Below the pieces are notes generated by a model that did no database searches, had not been told where the DNA came from, and worked only from the letters and a program-made list of their open reading frames with translations. Position numbers and translations under genes: made by a program. A DNA stretch of 64,000 nt from Novakomyces olei (Eukaryota > Ascomycota > Novakomycetes > Novakomycetales > Novakomycetaceae): positions 1,169,001 through 1,233,000 of the forward strand of contig JADEYG010000009.1 of assembly GCA_016906335.1 (NCBI GenBank), given 5' to 3'. Positions 37,352 through 47,939 of the stretch are shown here, in pieces. How positions within the stretch are numbered: position 1 is the first letter of the stretch; every line of letters begins with the position of its first letter.

Positions 37352-37444
37352 TGTTGAGGCTAAGCCTCAACAAATATTACTACGAGCAGTTAAAAGTTTA
37401 CGCCTGAATCTACCTAAGCAAGCGTGCTGGGTAGCAACATAACA
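37352..37444 (-). repeat. LTR family P, shortened copy
   Basis: In minus-strand sense it begins TGTTATGTTGCTAC and ends in the hairpin GAGGCTTAGCCTC followed by AACA. It matches both ends of the 283-bp copy at 40264-40546 but lacks the middle. The leader of the coiled-coil frame follows at 37290-37351. Confidence 0.65.
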
Positions 37445-37625
37445 CTTGCGGCCTCCTTCATTGCGGCCTCCTTCCTTGCGGCCTCGTCGTGCTCTTGGTT
37501 CCAATTAAGCTTTGCTTTTTTTATCAGAAGTGCATAAAGGGGAGCTGCCTTGTTGCTGAACATTTCGATGAACTGTCGATAAAAATTTAATGAAATCTAA
37601 AAAAGACTTGACCTGTCTTACTGTC
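37445..37625 (-). pseudogene. Gypsy pol scrap (RT-RNase H junction)
   Basis: Minus-strand similarity to the G4 region 57740-57920, corresponding to the segment between reverse transcriptase and RNase H. A short expansion of GAGGCCGCAA units lies at its inner end (about 37448-37485). Confidence 0.55.
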
Positions 37626-37639
37626 ATTGGTCAGTAAAT

Positions 37640-38130
37640 CTGTCCGGAGACAGCCGACGGCCTCGCATTGTTTACCCTGAGACATTTGAAAACCTTTTGA
37701 AACAGGCAAAAACCGATCCAAAGGTTGCTGTCTCGGCTGGCTCTATCCGCCAAAGAAATACACCTAAGGATAAGGATAAAACTTTTGTGTCTGGACCTAC
37801 CGACCAAAGTGCCCACTCAGAGGAAAATAAGTCGAATTATCAATTGAATAAGCGAAAGAAGAGAAACGCTCACCAATCGCAGGCATTCAAAGAGCGCAAA
37901 CTGAGCGGTCGAATTCTAGGCAGCCTGAATCAATACCTGCTATTAAAGCAAAAGGCTCAATAAATATCCACGGCCAGCGCCGAGACTTGGTCCCAATCTA
38001 GCTCCTACAGCTTCTCCAGGTTTTCATGATATTATTTCTGTCACGACTCCTTGCTTGCCTCTATTAGAGGAAAAAGTTTTTCGAATGCAAGCACACTGGA
38101 CAAGCAAAACAGCGGCCAATCTACGTTACG
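37640..38130 (+). pseudogene. Unrecognised coding fragment, Lys/Ser/Gln-rich
   Basis: A + strand frame (to the stop at 37963) encodes about 100 residues, rich in Lys, Ser, Gln and Asp, starting near RRPRIVYPETFENLLKQA. A further open stretch follows to about 38130. I do not recognise it. Position among element debris suggests a gag-like or other element protein. Confidence 0.35.
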
Positions 38131-38138
38131 AAAAAACA

Positions 38139-38726
38139 TGTTAGATGTGTAGATAGTAAAAATAATTAAAAACATATTGAATTACTTAGAGTAATCTAAA
38201 CTTGTACGGCGTAATAAATCCTTTAGGGTTAGTTAGGGTTAGGAACATAGATATAGTTTAGGGCTATGGTTAGGGTTTACTTAACCAAGGATCCTACCTG
38301 GGATCTCTGCCTAGGATCCCTTCCTAGGATCCCCTTTTCATTACTTACCTTTTCCCCTCTTTATTTCTTCTCTACACTTCCGCGCGTTTATTTATTTTGC
38401 GCTATTTATTTGTTTACTTCTTTCCGTTCCCGGCGCAGCCCCTTTTAAGCGTGCTGCGCCTTCCGCCTCCGTCCGTAGCTTATAAATAGCACCGTGGTGA
38501 GCCCAGCTTTCCACGAATTAATCTAATTTATCTAATTCTATTGAGTTTTCTAAATTGTCTTTTTAGTTTCTTTCCCTTCAGACGCCTACGTTTTGCTCCG
38601 CTTTTCTTTCTTCATTCCCCCTCCTCACATACGGATTGGTCTTGAAGTCTATAAAAAACAGAATTTTCCATAGTTTAAGAGTAGGTTTTAATAATCAAAA
38701 GAATATAACATTAAGTTAATTTCACA
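38139..38726 (-). repeat. LTR of the E/F group, split by solo LTR I
   Basis: Left part 38139-38204 and right part 38635-38726 match the two ends of the E/F type LTR in inverted orientation. Family I solo LTR sits between them. Confidence 0.65.
38210..38629 (+). repeat. Solo LTR of family I with TTAGGG-like strings
   Basis: 420 bp with target duplication TACGG at 38205-38209 and 38630-38634. Near its 5' end are telomere-like GGTTAG/TTAGGG units, then palindromic CCTAGGATCC repeats, then a TATAAATAG box. Other copies are at 48462-48904, 58404-58858 and a decayed one at about 38890-39262. Confidence 0.85.
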
Positions 38727-38739
38727 GTTTCACAAAATC

Positions 38740-38886
38740 TAACGTAATTGGAAGCTGGTCGGAACTTAGCCATTTAGTATAAAACGACATAAAGCAATTA
38801 ATCAAGTAATTGTTGAAAGTGGTGATGTTCTCGAGGTTTTCAAGCATTGATGAGGCTAAATCGGCCGTTGTTTGAAAGACATAATC
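38740..38886 (-). pseudogene. Copia C-type gag scrap (fossil)
   Basis: Matches the Copia C gag piece at 15102-15240 with many differences. Old. Confidence 0.6.
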
Positions 38887-39262
38887 GTAATGAATATATT
38901 AGGGTTAGATACATAATTATTTTTTAGGGTTATAATTAGGGCTTACCCAATCTAGGATTCCCTTTTTATTACTTCTCATTTTTCTTTGTTTTATTCCTTG
39001 CATCTTAACGCGTTTATTTATTTCGCGCTATTTATTTGTTTACTTCCCTCTATTTCGGCGCAGCCTCTTCCCAACCTGCTGCGCCTTCCCCCTTCGTCTG
39101 TAGCATATTAATAGCGTCGTGGTGAGCCCAGTTTCCTACGGCTTATTTTATTTTAATTTATCCCAATTTTATTCGTTCAATTTGTTTTATTTTATTTTAT
39201 TGATTAATTTAGTTTTCTAATTAATCGACATTCCTTTTTACATTTTTAGACGCCTACGTTTT
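38887..39262 (+). repeat. Decayed LTR of family I
   Basis: Same order of parts as 38210-38629 (TTAGGG-like start, TATA region, GACGCCTACGTTTTGCTC near the end) but more diverged. Confidence 0.65.
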
Positions 39263-39471
39263 GCTCTGTAGTTGTTTAATTAGTAAGCAATTTATGATTG
39301 TTAATATTGTTGATTAAATTGTCGGTCAGCTACTCTATTTATATACGTTTCCCCCAATGTGGCTTAGATGTATTCATCAAATGGCTTTAAAATGTGTAAA
39401 GAATACAAAATTTAATTTAATTTAATTGTGATTTTAATTTTATCATCTACACTATGGCCTAACAGGAGCCT
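39263..39471 (+). repeat. Composite of a C-type LTR and the end of an E-type LTR
   Basis: 39263-39400 resembles the family C LTR; 39410-39471 ends CTACACTATGGCCTAACA as family E does. Borders are blurred. Confidence 0.55.
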
Positions 39472-39806
39472 TTAAGGTCCTCATGGACTCGGGCGAAGCT
39501 ACTAAGGAAGACCTGGCAAGGGTCATTGGAGATGGCAACTTCCGGGCGAGCCCACTTAGGCGACGTGACGGCACTAAGACTTACCGATTGACGAGCAAGC
39601 ACTCGATCGTGCTCGCGTCGGAGGCGCTGAAATTGTTTGGCCATTATCTCGAAATTGAAAGGAGAGCCACCGAAGCAGTGGACCTTCCGATTCGAGCAGT
39701 TGTTGCATTTCGGCAACCCACGGGAGCCCTGTGACGGTACCGCCCTAAGGCATTCACGGCCATACTGAGCGCAAGTCCCACAGGATTGAGCGGCAGAAGA
39801 AGACAT
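39459..39806 (-). pseudogene. Zn2Cys6-like, coiled-coil ORF, third relative (fossil)
   Basis: 115 codons with C9-x2-C12-x6-C19-x14-C34-x2-C37-x6-C44, followed by a short Arg/Gln/Leu-rich helix (about 55-72). It has the same pattern and the same Gly-Gly after the last cysteine as the antisense ORF of G2. Its end runs into an E-type LTR, so it is probably a remnant. The parent element is not identifiable. Confidence 0.55.
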
Positions 39807-39879
39807 GGTGATTTCTAAAGGAGGAAGGCCCGAAGTTAAAGGGTCCTCATATTACTTCCCCAGGGCCATATAACTGCAA

Positions 39880-40236
39880 ACGATTCAAGAGGCGATAGAG
39901 TTCTCCCTTCCACAATAGATAGTTAAATCAACCCTTTGACGTAGAAGATTTTAATAATTGATTGCTCTCTCGAGCTAATGACTTTCGTTTTGTTTTTAGC
40001 GCGGATTTCAACTTGTTCCATTTTCAGACTCTTTATCTGTAATTGCTTCTTTGGTAAGCAATTTATAATTAATAATATTGTAAATTAAATTGTCGGTCAG
40101 CTATTCTCAGCTATTTTCTCTATATACGTTTCTCCGACTGCGGCTTAGATGTATTCATCAGGGTGGCTTGGGAATGTCTCAAGAACAGAAAAGAAATCAG
40201 AAAAGTTGGCAGCCAATCAGAAAACACACTACAACA
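39880..40236 (-). mobile_element. Copia C-family remnant: gag start, primer site and 5' LTR
   Basis: On the minus strand: LTR 40038-40236, a tRNA-Lys-type primer site (40026-40037, one mismatch) and the first codons of gag (about 40023 to 39880) resembling MEQVE of Copia C. Old, broken. Confidence 0.75.
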
Positions 40237-40263
40237 AATAATAGTAACGAAACTTTAACCGAT

Positions 40264-40631
40264 GTTATGTTGCTACTTAGCACTTTTGCTCAGGTAGATG
40301 TAAACGTAGAACTCTTGACTGCTCGTAGTAATAAATGCTTTTATTACTATAAGCTTTTGCCAGTCGTACGCGGCTGGTTACAGCAGGGGACTCCAGATGG
40401 AAGTTATCTCTTCCAGCAAAGTTGATTAACCGCAAAGTCATAAAGGAGAAAAGATTCTTTATATTCTTTACGTACTACGTACTCACTAATCTCTCTAACT
40501 CTAAAATAACTTAAAAACTATCTCGAACAGGAACTAAGAGGCTAAGCCTCAACAAGTAAGCTAAACTACTTTACTCGGTGTAAGTTCTGTGCAAGTTGCA
40601 GTGTACTTGCACCATGTCAGGTGCGAGCCAT
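40264..40631 (+). repeat. LTR family P (283 bp) and its leader
   Basis: LTR 40264-40546 begins TGTTATGTTGC and ends GCCTCAACA. The leader 40547-40610 and the first codons of the coiled-coil frame (ATGTCAGG at about 40614) follow before the sequence breaks into a family A LTR. This is the longer of two family P copies. Confidence 0.6.
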
Positions 40632-40793
40632 GACATTACACTTTGATAGCGCAAGCCTCTTGTACTCAGTTCTTGTCATTTCAGCCACTCCAGCCATTTT
40701 GGCTGTTCTAGCTATTCCAGCCTTTCATCCTCTTTTCTGTAGCCAGCCATCTTGTTCTCTTTTTGTGACGTCAAAACTTGACATATTCCTATA
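40632..40793 (-). repeat. Family A-like LTR remnant, inverted
   Basis: Carries the conserved TTACACTTTG start and the CTTGACATATTCCTATA end with a degenerate short minisatellite. Confidence 0.7.
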
Positions 40794-40796
40794 GTC

Positions 40797-41134
40797 TGAA
40801 GCATCTAGATGTTCAATACATTTTTTTGCGAAATTCTGCTAAAAATGGAACGGTAATCATTGAATACATACCGACGAAGAACCAGCTTGCTGAAATTTTA
40901 ACAAAACCTTGATTTAAAAAGATGTTAACGCATTTACAGCAAAAGCTGATCAAAGTAGCTTCAAGAGTTAAAAATTACAAGCTTGGGAGGGTATTTAGGA
41001 AAGTGGGTCAAGCTTGTAGTGTGGAAAATTACCAATAATATAATCGAAACTTTAACCGAGGCATAAAAAGTAGATTAAAATCTTAATGATAAATTTGTCT
41101 AGATAGAACAATATAAGTTAAGGAGATCTGAACA
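40797..41134 (+). pseudogene. Copia B-like RNase H tail, polypurine tract and LTR start (fossil)
   Basis: A + strand piece encodes the end of Copia RNase H (HLDVQYIFLRN, YIPTKNQLAEILTKP). A purine tract (about 40980-40993) and a diverged family B LTR start follow. Old, several breaks. Confidence 0.65.
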
Positions 41135-41370
41135 TGTTGAATCTTGTAAATTTGTTTCGAACGAGTTAAATGGAATAAATGTTGTATTCAATTTTCGTTG
41201 ATTATAGTGATTCTAGCTAAGTCTGTTTATAGTCTGCCGGTTTGCCATCGCATTTCTCACGGTAAAATTTATCCCACTTCTCACGGTAAAATTTATCCCA
41301 CTTCTCACGGTAAATTATATTTCTATAATTAGTAATTAGCCGCTGCACAAGCTTGATTTACTTTCCTATA
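41135..41370 (-). repeat. Family B-like LTR with internal tandem repeat, inverted
   Basis: Starts TGTTGAATC and ends TTTCCTATA like family B, but is longer (236 bp). A 24-bp unit around TTCTCACGGTAAAATTTATC is repeated about 2.5 times at 41255-41327. The related LTR at 47575-47761 has one unit. Confidence 0.7.
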
Positions 41371-41546
41371 ACACAGCATTTATCTTCACAAACACGTTCA
41401 ACAAAATTCTACTAGTTCAATGCCTCATTCATTGCGTTTCCCCATTCGGCCGCAGCTATGCTCAATCATTTCTCAGGTCTGAGTCGCTCAGACATTTCCG
41501 GTACATTGTTTTGTGCAATGCAAATTATGCACGCCGCCATATATGT
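41371..41546 (-). pseudogene. Copia C-like linker scrap (fossil)
   Basis: Matches the Copia C sequence at about 8340-8490, in front of reverse transcriptase. Heavily decayed. Confidence 0.55.
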
Positions 41547-41780
41547 AGGAATATGCCAAGCTTGGACGTCACAAAAAGAGACAAGATGGTTGGCTACCAA
41601 GAGAAGAGGAGGAAAGGCTGGAAAGGCTGGAATTACAGGAACTGAGTACAAGAGGCTTGCGCTATCAAAGTGTAATTTGGTTGCTAGAATTAAAGATACT
41701 ATATAGTACAGCGTTCGTAGACGTAGAAAAGTAGCAAAAAGATATAACATTTTTTCTCTAAAACAGGCCAATAAAAGGCT
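41547..41780 (+). repeat. Diverged family A LTR
   Basis: Starts TAGGAATATGCCAAGCTTGGACGTC and has only two or three degenerate minisatellite units (about 41610-41632). Confidence 0.7.
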
Positions 41781-41842
41781 TTTACAATTTATAATTGTCA
41801 ATATTGTTAATTATGTTAGACTAATTTATTTATAGATGTTTT

Positions 41843-42043
41843 GTAGTTGTGAGCAATTTATGAGTCTTAATATTGTTAATTAAATTACTGGTCAGCTACT
41901 CTATTCATATATGTTTTCCCCACTGTGGCTTAGATGTATCCATCAGAGAGGCTTGGGAGTGTGCCAAGAGTAGCTTGGAAATATGTCAAGAACGGAAAAT
42001 AAAATTGAGAAGGTTGACAGCCAATCAGAAAACACACTATAAC
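41843..42043 (+). repeat. Family C LTR
   Basis: TAGTTGTGAGCAATTTATGA start and AGAAAACACACTATAACG end; about 200 bp. Probably a solo LTR. Confidence 0.7.
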
Positions 42044-42884
42044 GATTAAAAGTTACTACATTAGCCATTTGTTCTGTTGTCTTTTTGTGACGTTTCCGTA
42101 GGATGATACCTTTTTTTAACCGCTCATTTGTAATTTTAATTTACAAAATTCAATTGTTATTTCAATGCGCAAGAAAATTACAGATAACTAACTATGTTTA
42201 AATTCTACCCATTTCTGCATACATCAATTAATTTGTTCTTTATAAAACAATTTGATGACGAAACATAGTTTAACTATTGTAGCAATATTAAAGGACAAAG
42301 TAGTTGTGCACGATGTTGTTGCTAGTTGCTTTTTTTTCTATTACTCTTTTGATGATTCCCGGTTTGATTGTTTTGCTACTCGTTGCCGTTATTGCGTGGC
42401 TGCAGGCGTTCACACTGAATTGTATGTCCTTTTTTGAATTAATTACAGCTTAAAATATTAATTTTTATAAGTTATTTGAAATAAAAAATATTTTGAAGGG
42501 CTGACAAAATAAACAAATTAAATTATTTGTTTTCATATTTAGAAACCTTAACTAATTTACTATAAATGTCTAATATTTTATTCACAAAATTGTGGATATG
42601 TGGAATTATACAAAAGTCTTTGTTTTAAATGGTATTAAAATTCGACCCATTTTCGTCTTACTTGCATATAAAAAACGCAAATTATTCATTTATTTTTGGC
42701 GAGGAAGAAAGATAAATTTTGGTTGAGTATTGCATTCTATGTTCGAGCATAATATAGCATAGTAACGCATAGTGTTTCAATGCGCTTATGCTTTTTGAAT
42801 AATTTATATCACTCACATTGTAAAAGTCCGAACTGGTCAGCGGTGTATAAAATCAAAGGGAATTACTTTTGTACTCCTTGTATC
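42044..42884. other. AT-rich DNA, nothing recognised
   Basis: Strongly AT-rich. I see no supported gene or known element; possibly the least disturbed ancestral intergenic DNA in the window. Confidence 0.5.
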
Positions 42885-43139
42885 TATAGGAATATATCAA
42901 GCTTGGACGCCACAGAAGGAGAGAAAGAAGACTGGCTACAGAAAATAGGACAAAAGGCTGGAATGTCTGTAATGGCTGGAATTGCTGTAACAAAGGAACT
43001 GAGTACAAGAGGCTTGCGTTATCAAAGTGTAATTCAGGGGCTGAAATTAAAGAAACTATATAGTACACCATTGATAGCCTTGAAAAAGTAGCTAAAAACA
43101 GATACAGCATTTTTTCTACGCAACAAGCCAATTTCTACA
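42885..43139 (+). repeat. Diverged family A solo LTR
   Basis: 255 bp, TATAGGAATAT start, TTTCTACA end, minisatellite reduced to a few degenerate units. Flanked by GTATC and ATATC, a target duplication with one mismatch. Confidence 0.75.
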
Positions 43140-43261
43140 ATATCACTACTGAAATTCAAAATATTTGATCTTACGCTGCTGAATCATGATGGTAAGCGAT
43201 ATTTATAAGTACCTACACCGAAATAAATAGTTTTCTCCTACAATAGACTTTTTCGAGTATT

Positions 43262-43450
43262 AAGGGCCTTCTGTGTTTTCTTATTGATTGGCTGCAAACC
43301 TACTCAATTTTTATTTCTGTTCTTGAGACATTTCCAAGCTATTCTGGTGAATTTATTTCGGGCACAGTGGGGGAAACGTCTATGAATAGAGTAGTCGAAC
43401 AACAAATTAATTAACAACATTGACAATTATTAAATTGCTCACCAAATAAA
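43262..43450 (-). repeat. Family C LTR remnant, inverted
   Basis: Contains the inverted CACAGTGGGGGAAACG block and the AATTAATTAACAACATTG end typical of family C. Confidence 0.65.
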
Positions 43451-43825
43451 AAATGAAGTTTTGATGTCATATATTAAATGTATGCCAGTTTCTCTTTAAT
43501 ATCAATGGAGAGCTATGGCAGTGCGGGGATAGTAAAATGCAACAATTTTATGGCTAACGTCTGTTATTTCAGAAAAATTAGATACACAAAATTTACCATT
43601 GATATAAGAAAATTTCACGTGATGATAGCAACATATCGATCAAACTTTTTTAAATAAATTCATGAGTTGATGGAATTTGTTTATTAGCCGTAAGCAGTCG
43701 GATGGTGCTAGTCGTCAAATAAATTTACTGCATGCTGAAAATGTTTGGGGTTTGGGCACAAGCTTGGACTGATTGTAGGTGAACTTTAGCAAAATCTAAG
43801 TACACTTTTTATTTAAAATTAATAG
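43451..43825. other. AT-rich DNA without recognised genes
   Basis: Nothing supported here. Confidence 0.45.
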
Positions 43826-44038
43826 TGTTGAAACATTGATATGAATGGTATTTAGCTCGTAGAATTGCGTTCATCGTGTTTATTTGAATAAATATTGTAT
43901 TAAGTTTGCGTTAACTATCTATGTTCTATCTAGGTGTATTGATGATTAAGATTCTAACCGACTGTTTGTGCCTCAGTTGAAATTTTGTTTCTATTATTAG
44001 TAATTTCCCGCACTTTAAGCTTGACCCACTTTCCTACA
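43826..44038 (-). repeat. Family B-like LTR, inverted, old
   Basis: Begins TGTTGAAACATTG and ends ACTTTCCTACA; the order of blocks matches family B with many changes. Confidence 0.6.
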
Positions 44039-44374
44039 AATAGTTGTATTGAAATAATGTTGAAGAAGTGTATACCTTTAATAAGATGTTCAAGTTTGTT
44101 TGATTAGCTGTTATATGGAGTGATTTTATAGTTTCATTTCTTAGCCTTTTTTCCAAAAACACTAAGCCGCATTATCGAGCTAAGTCTTATCGTGTAATTG
44201 GTTAGTTGCTGTATCTCGTTACGAAGCCTCGTTCTCCTGCAACGCTAACAAGAGTTATTTTGTTGACTTATCGAATGGAAAATGTTCTGGCAAATTCAGA
44301 ATTAAAACACAGATGTATATGATGCCCGTACGATCTGGAATTTATCAAACGTCATAAAACAGCCATTTCCTACA
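44039..44374. other. Unannotated DNA
   Basis: No gene or clear repeat seen. Confidence 0.45.
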
Positions 44375-44617
44375 GATAGTATGGGAACAATTAATCGGCT
44401 TGTTTAGAGAAAAAAAATCGTATCTCTTAGCTACTGTTCTAAGTCTACCAGCGCTGGATTATATAATTTCTTAAATATCAGCCACTAAAGCACATATTGA
44501 TAGTGTATTACTCTTTTACTCAACATTTCACGTCTTTTCTTGATAACCAGCGATTTTGCTCCTTTTCTTTTTTGACATCCAATATGACATCAAAGATTGA
44601 CACATTCTTACACATGG
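44375..44617 (-). repeat. Very diverged family A LTR, inverted
   Basis: Retains CGGCTTGTTTAGAG, TCTAAGTCTACCAGCGCTG and GACATC blocks in family A order. Minisatellite not visible. Confidence 0.5.
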
Positions 44618-45170
44618 TGGCTCAAGACCAGACAACATGTTTGGTGTCTTTTACATAGAGAAATTTCTCGACCGATAATTTAAAGTTTGAATTTATTTTT
44701 TAATTAGTTTTTACGTTCGCCGAAGATTTGTCCGGATATATTAGATAAAGAATAAAAGCGAAATTAAATATAATATTAATATATTTAAAAGGAGAGATAC
44801 AATTGAATGGGCTAGAACATTGTAATTGCGCTACAGTTTCATGGTTTTAAATCCCATTATTTCATATTAACTAGTATGTTCCTAATATCTTTTCTAGACA
44901 TTTTCATCAAAACCCAATTTTTAATAAGGTCAATATTTCTACGAACTAATAATGGGCTTGAATTTTGTTTATCCAGTAATATCATAGCCTATTAAAAAAC
45001 TAGGAATAATCCGGAAACGTCAATCACGTTACACCACAACTACTGAAAAAGCCAATATAATGGTAGTTTCTAAAGCTCGTGCATTATTCTAGTATCGAAA
45101 TTGGATTTCAGGGAGGTGTTATGTGCACAATTCGTTATCTTAAAAATTGTTGTAGTGCGTTTCTGAATTG
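44618..45170. other. AT-rich DNA without recognised genes
   Basis: Nothing supported here. Confidence 0.45.
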
Positions 45171-45324
45171 CTACGAGCTAACTCAATGCTCCTTTCTATA
45201 TTTGACATATTATCAAGCCATTCTGATGAATACATCTAAGCCACAGTGGGGAAAACGTATATGAGTAGCTAACCGACAATTTAATTAACGATATTAACAA
45301 TCATAAATTACTCACAACTACAAA
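45171..45324 (-). repeat. Family C LTR remnant, inverted
   Basis: Shows the CTAAGCCACAGTGGGGAAAACG block and ends AATTACTCACAACTACA. Confidence 0.65.
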
Positions 45325-45383
45325 ACGTCTAGAAATAAATTAGTCCGACAACAAATCAATTAGTAATATTGACAATTATAAAT

Positions 45384-46114
45384 TATAGAAATCTTTTATT
45401 GGCTTTTTTTGGAGAAAAAATGTTGTATCTCTTTTTGCTTCTTTCCGAAGTCTACGAACGCTGTACTATATAGTATCTTTAATTCTAGCAACCAAATTAC
45501 ACTTTGATAGCGCAAGCCTCTTGTACTCAGTTCCAGCCACTCCAGCCACTCCAGCCACTCCAGCCACTCCAGCCACTCCAGCCGCTCCAGCCACTCCAGC
45601 CACTCCAGCCATTTTGACTATTCCAGCTATTCCAGCCTTTCCTCCTCTTTTCTGTAGCCAGCCTTCCTGTTCTTTTTCTGTGACGTCCAAGCTTGACATA
45701 TTCCTATACTCCCTCTCAAGCTTGTTGTCGTCACTTTCACGTGTTTCGCCTTTAAGTATCTTTTGTTGTAGGTAGTTAAATATTTTTTTGCACAAGGGCT
45801 TTGTAAGTATATCCGCCACTTGTTCTTTTGTGGAAATATAGTCCATAATAATTCTGCCCTTCTCAGTAAGGTCCCGTAAAAACATGAAGCGCACATCCAG
45901 GTGTTTTAAGCGTCTCATAGGGCTCGCTTTGTGTGATACGTAAATTGCGCTGTTATTGTCCGAGCACACTCTTAGGGGGTGGTCCAAGTTAAGTATTTCT
46001 TTGACCAGATTTTTTATTCCCAGTCCCGTTACAATTGCAGAGCACGCAATGACATATTCTGCTTCGCATGTTGATAATGCAATAATTTTTTGTTTTGAGG
46101 AACTCCAGTGAATT
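45384..46114 (-). mobile_element. Copia A5 remnant: RNase H end and 3' LTR
   Basis: The LTR (about 45384-45708, about 9 minisatellite units with variants) is preceded in element sense by RNase H. As in A2, the pol frame runs through the polypurine tract into the Ala-Gly-Val minisatellite and ends in the LTR at about 45466. It is cut off at 46114 by the G1-like fragment. Broken. Confidence 0.8.
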
Positions 46115-46730
46115 AGCTCAAAGACATGAAACGCATTCCTTGGTAGCGTCTAGCTGTGAAGTATGCACAGATTGCGAAACGAGCACGGAGAAGGAAATTG
46201 CTATATACAGAACACTCAACCGACGTATTACGAAGCGAAAAAGGAATTTTATTTATTCAGGCTTACAGGTGTTACGCCTCGGGAGGGGAGAGTAGTGTTA
46301 CGATTGAATTTATTTTTATATTGTTATTGCGTCTTCGATAGCACCGACGCTATTGAAGCGCTAGTCTATTATTTGTTTGTTGTCTTTATTTAATATTTAA
46401 TATTTAATATTTATTTATTTATTATTTATTATTTATTATTTATTATTTATTTATTTATTATTTATTATTTATTGACTATTATTGTTCTGACTGCTTTTAC
46501 TTGTTAGTTTGTTTAATCGTTTAAGTAGTTAGTGTTTCTAGAATATTCTACGTAGCGAGGATATAAATAGAGGTCCTGCTTCTACTATTCTCGCTACGTG
46601 TAATCGAACTTTGGGGAGACCCAATCTTTTAAACCCAGTTCTATCTCTTAATTTTCTCATAGTCCCAGAGCCGGCGTGAAATCCGGCAATTGGGTTCTCC
46701 TTTAGGCTTTCGCCTTCTACAACCATAACA
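46115..46730 (+). mobile_element. Truncated second copy of Gypsy G1: JmjC tail and 3' LTR
   Basis: Codes for the last 60 or so residues of the JmjC protein (ending FIYSGLQVLRLGRGE at 46295) and continues directly into a G1-family 3' LTR (46296-46730). The LTR is 435 bp because a TATTTATT microsatellite (about 46389-46468) is expanded. The match outside the final 25 residues is weak, so this copy is an older or different subfamily. It lies between two Copia A pieces. Confidence 0.8.
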
Positions 46731-47574
46731 AAAGGCTGGAGTGGCTGGAACTGAGTACAAAGAGGCTTGCGCTATCAAAGTGTAACTCGGTGGCTGGAAC
46801 CAAAGAAACTATATAGTACAGCGTCAGTAGACTTAGAAAAGTAGCTAAAAGGAGATACAACACTATTCTTTACAACAAGCCAAATTAAATTTCTACAGAT
46901 TAAGAGTCTGAGTTCAGTCAATATGAGCAAACTCGGGATATTACTCAAGCTCCACGGGCAGGCAGACCTGCCGTACCTCGCAATTCCGCGATTGGGGAAT
47001 TTAATCGAGTTTCCCCAATGGAAACAGAAATTGTCGGAGATGTTGACCACGTACGGGCTTCAGCACGTCATGCCCGATTACAAGGGAGAAAAAGCTGCGA
47101 CCGAGGATGTGGCTTACCAGTCAACAATGGCCATACTTCTGCTTACACTAAAGGAAGCTATCTTTGTGCCAGTACTTGACGACCTGTGCCAAAAGGCGCC
47201 AAATCCGGAAATTCTGTTGGCAAATGTCAGCAACGCATTTCAGGAACGAAAATACCGCCTTTTAATCCAAGTCAGTAGCGAGCTGTATGGACTAAAAGCA
47301 CAGAGCTTGGGGGAGAGGGCAGGACTCCACACAAAATTTAATAGTCTGGTCACCAGCTTGGGAGAGCTGCGAAACGACCTTTGTCAAGAGGAAGTTCTCC
47401 AAATTTATCTCAACATGATACGAAATTGCAACTCTTTGAATTCGGAGATTCGTGTTTGGGAACGAGCAAAAAATGTCCTTCTGAAGGATATACAAGAAAT
47501 TGTCGTTGAAGCTACGCAAAGCTACGGCGAAAGCGCCGAAACTGCGCTGGCAACGTTCCGCGCCTCTAGTTGTT
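46731..47574 (+). mobile_element. Copia A4 remnant: partial LTR, primer site and gag
   Basis: Partial 5' LTR (46731-46897, two minisatellite units left), tRNA-Lys-type primer site (46898-46909) and Gag from 46923 (MSKLGILLKLHG) to about 47574. There a family B-like LTR cuts it. The gag frame is open up to that point. Confidence 0.85.
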
Positions 47575-47761
47575 ATAGGAAAGTAAATCAAGCTTGTGCA
47601 GCGGCTAATTACTAATTATAGAAATATAATTTACCGTGAGAAATGCGATGGCAAACCGGCAGACTATAAATAGACTTAGCAAGAATCACTATAATCAACG
47701 AAAATTGAATACAACATTTATTCTATTAAACACGTTCGAAACAAGTTTACATGATTCAACA
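47575..47761 (+). repeat. Family B-like solo LTR
   Basis: Begins TATAGGAAAGTAAATCAAGC and ends ATGATTCAACA; 187 bp, a subfamily of B shared with 41135-41370. Confidence 0.8.
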
Positions 47762-47897
47762 GTTATCATTAAACATAAAGAACAATGATCAAAAGGGAAC
47801 AAAGACAAGGAGCAAGAAACTATGAAAGTATTGTCTATTTAGGAAACTAAACTAATATTACCTTAGTTGGAAACCATTTTTTGGGGGGATTCTTACA
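47762..47897 (-). repeat. Partial LTR of family O, inverted
   Basis: Matches the first half of the family O LTR at 50808-51038. In minus sense its edge is preceded by AGAAGGGCAGGA, like the purine-rich flank of the other copy. Confidence 0.7.
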
Positions 47898-47939
47898 TCC
47901 TGCCCTTCTTATTTTTAGAACCAAAACCAAAAAAAAACC

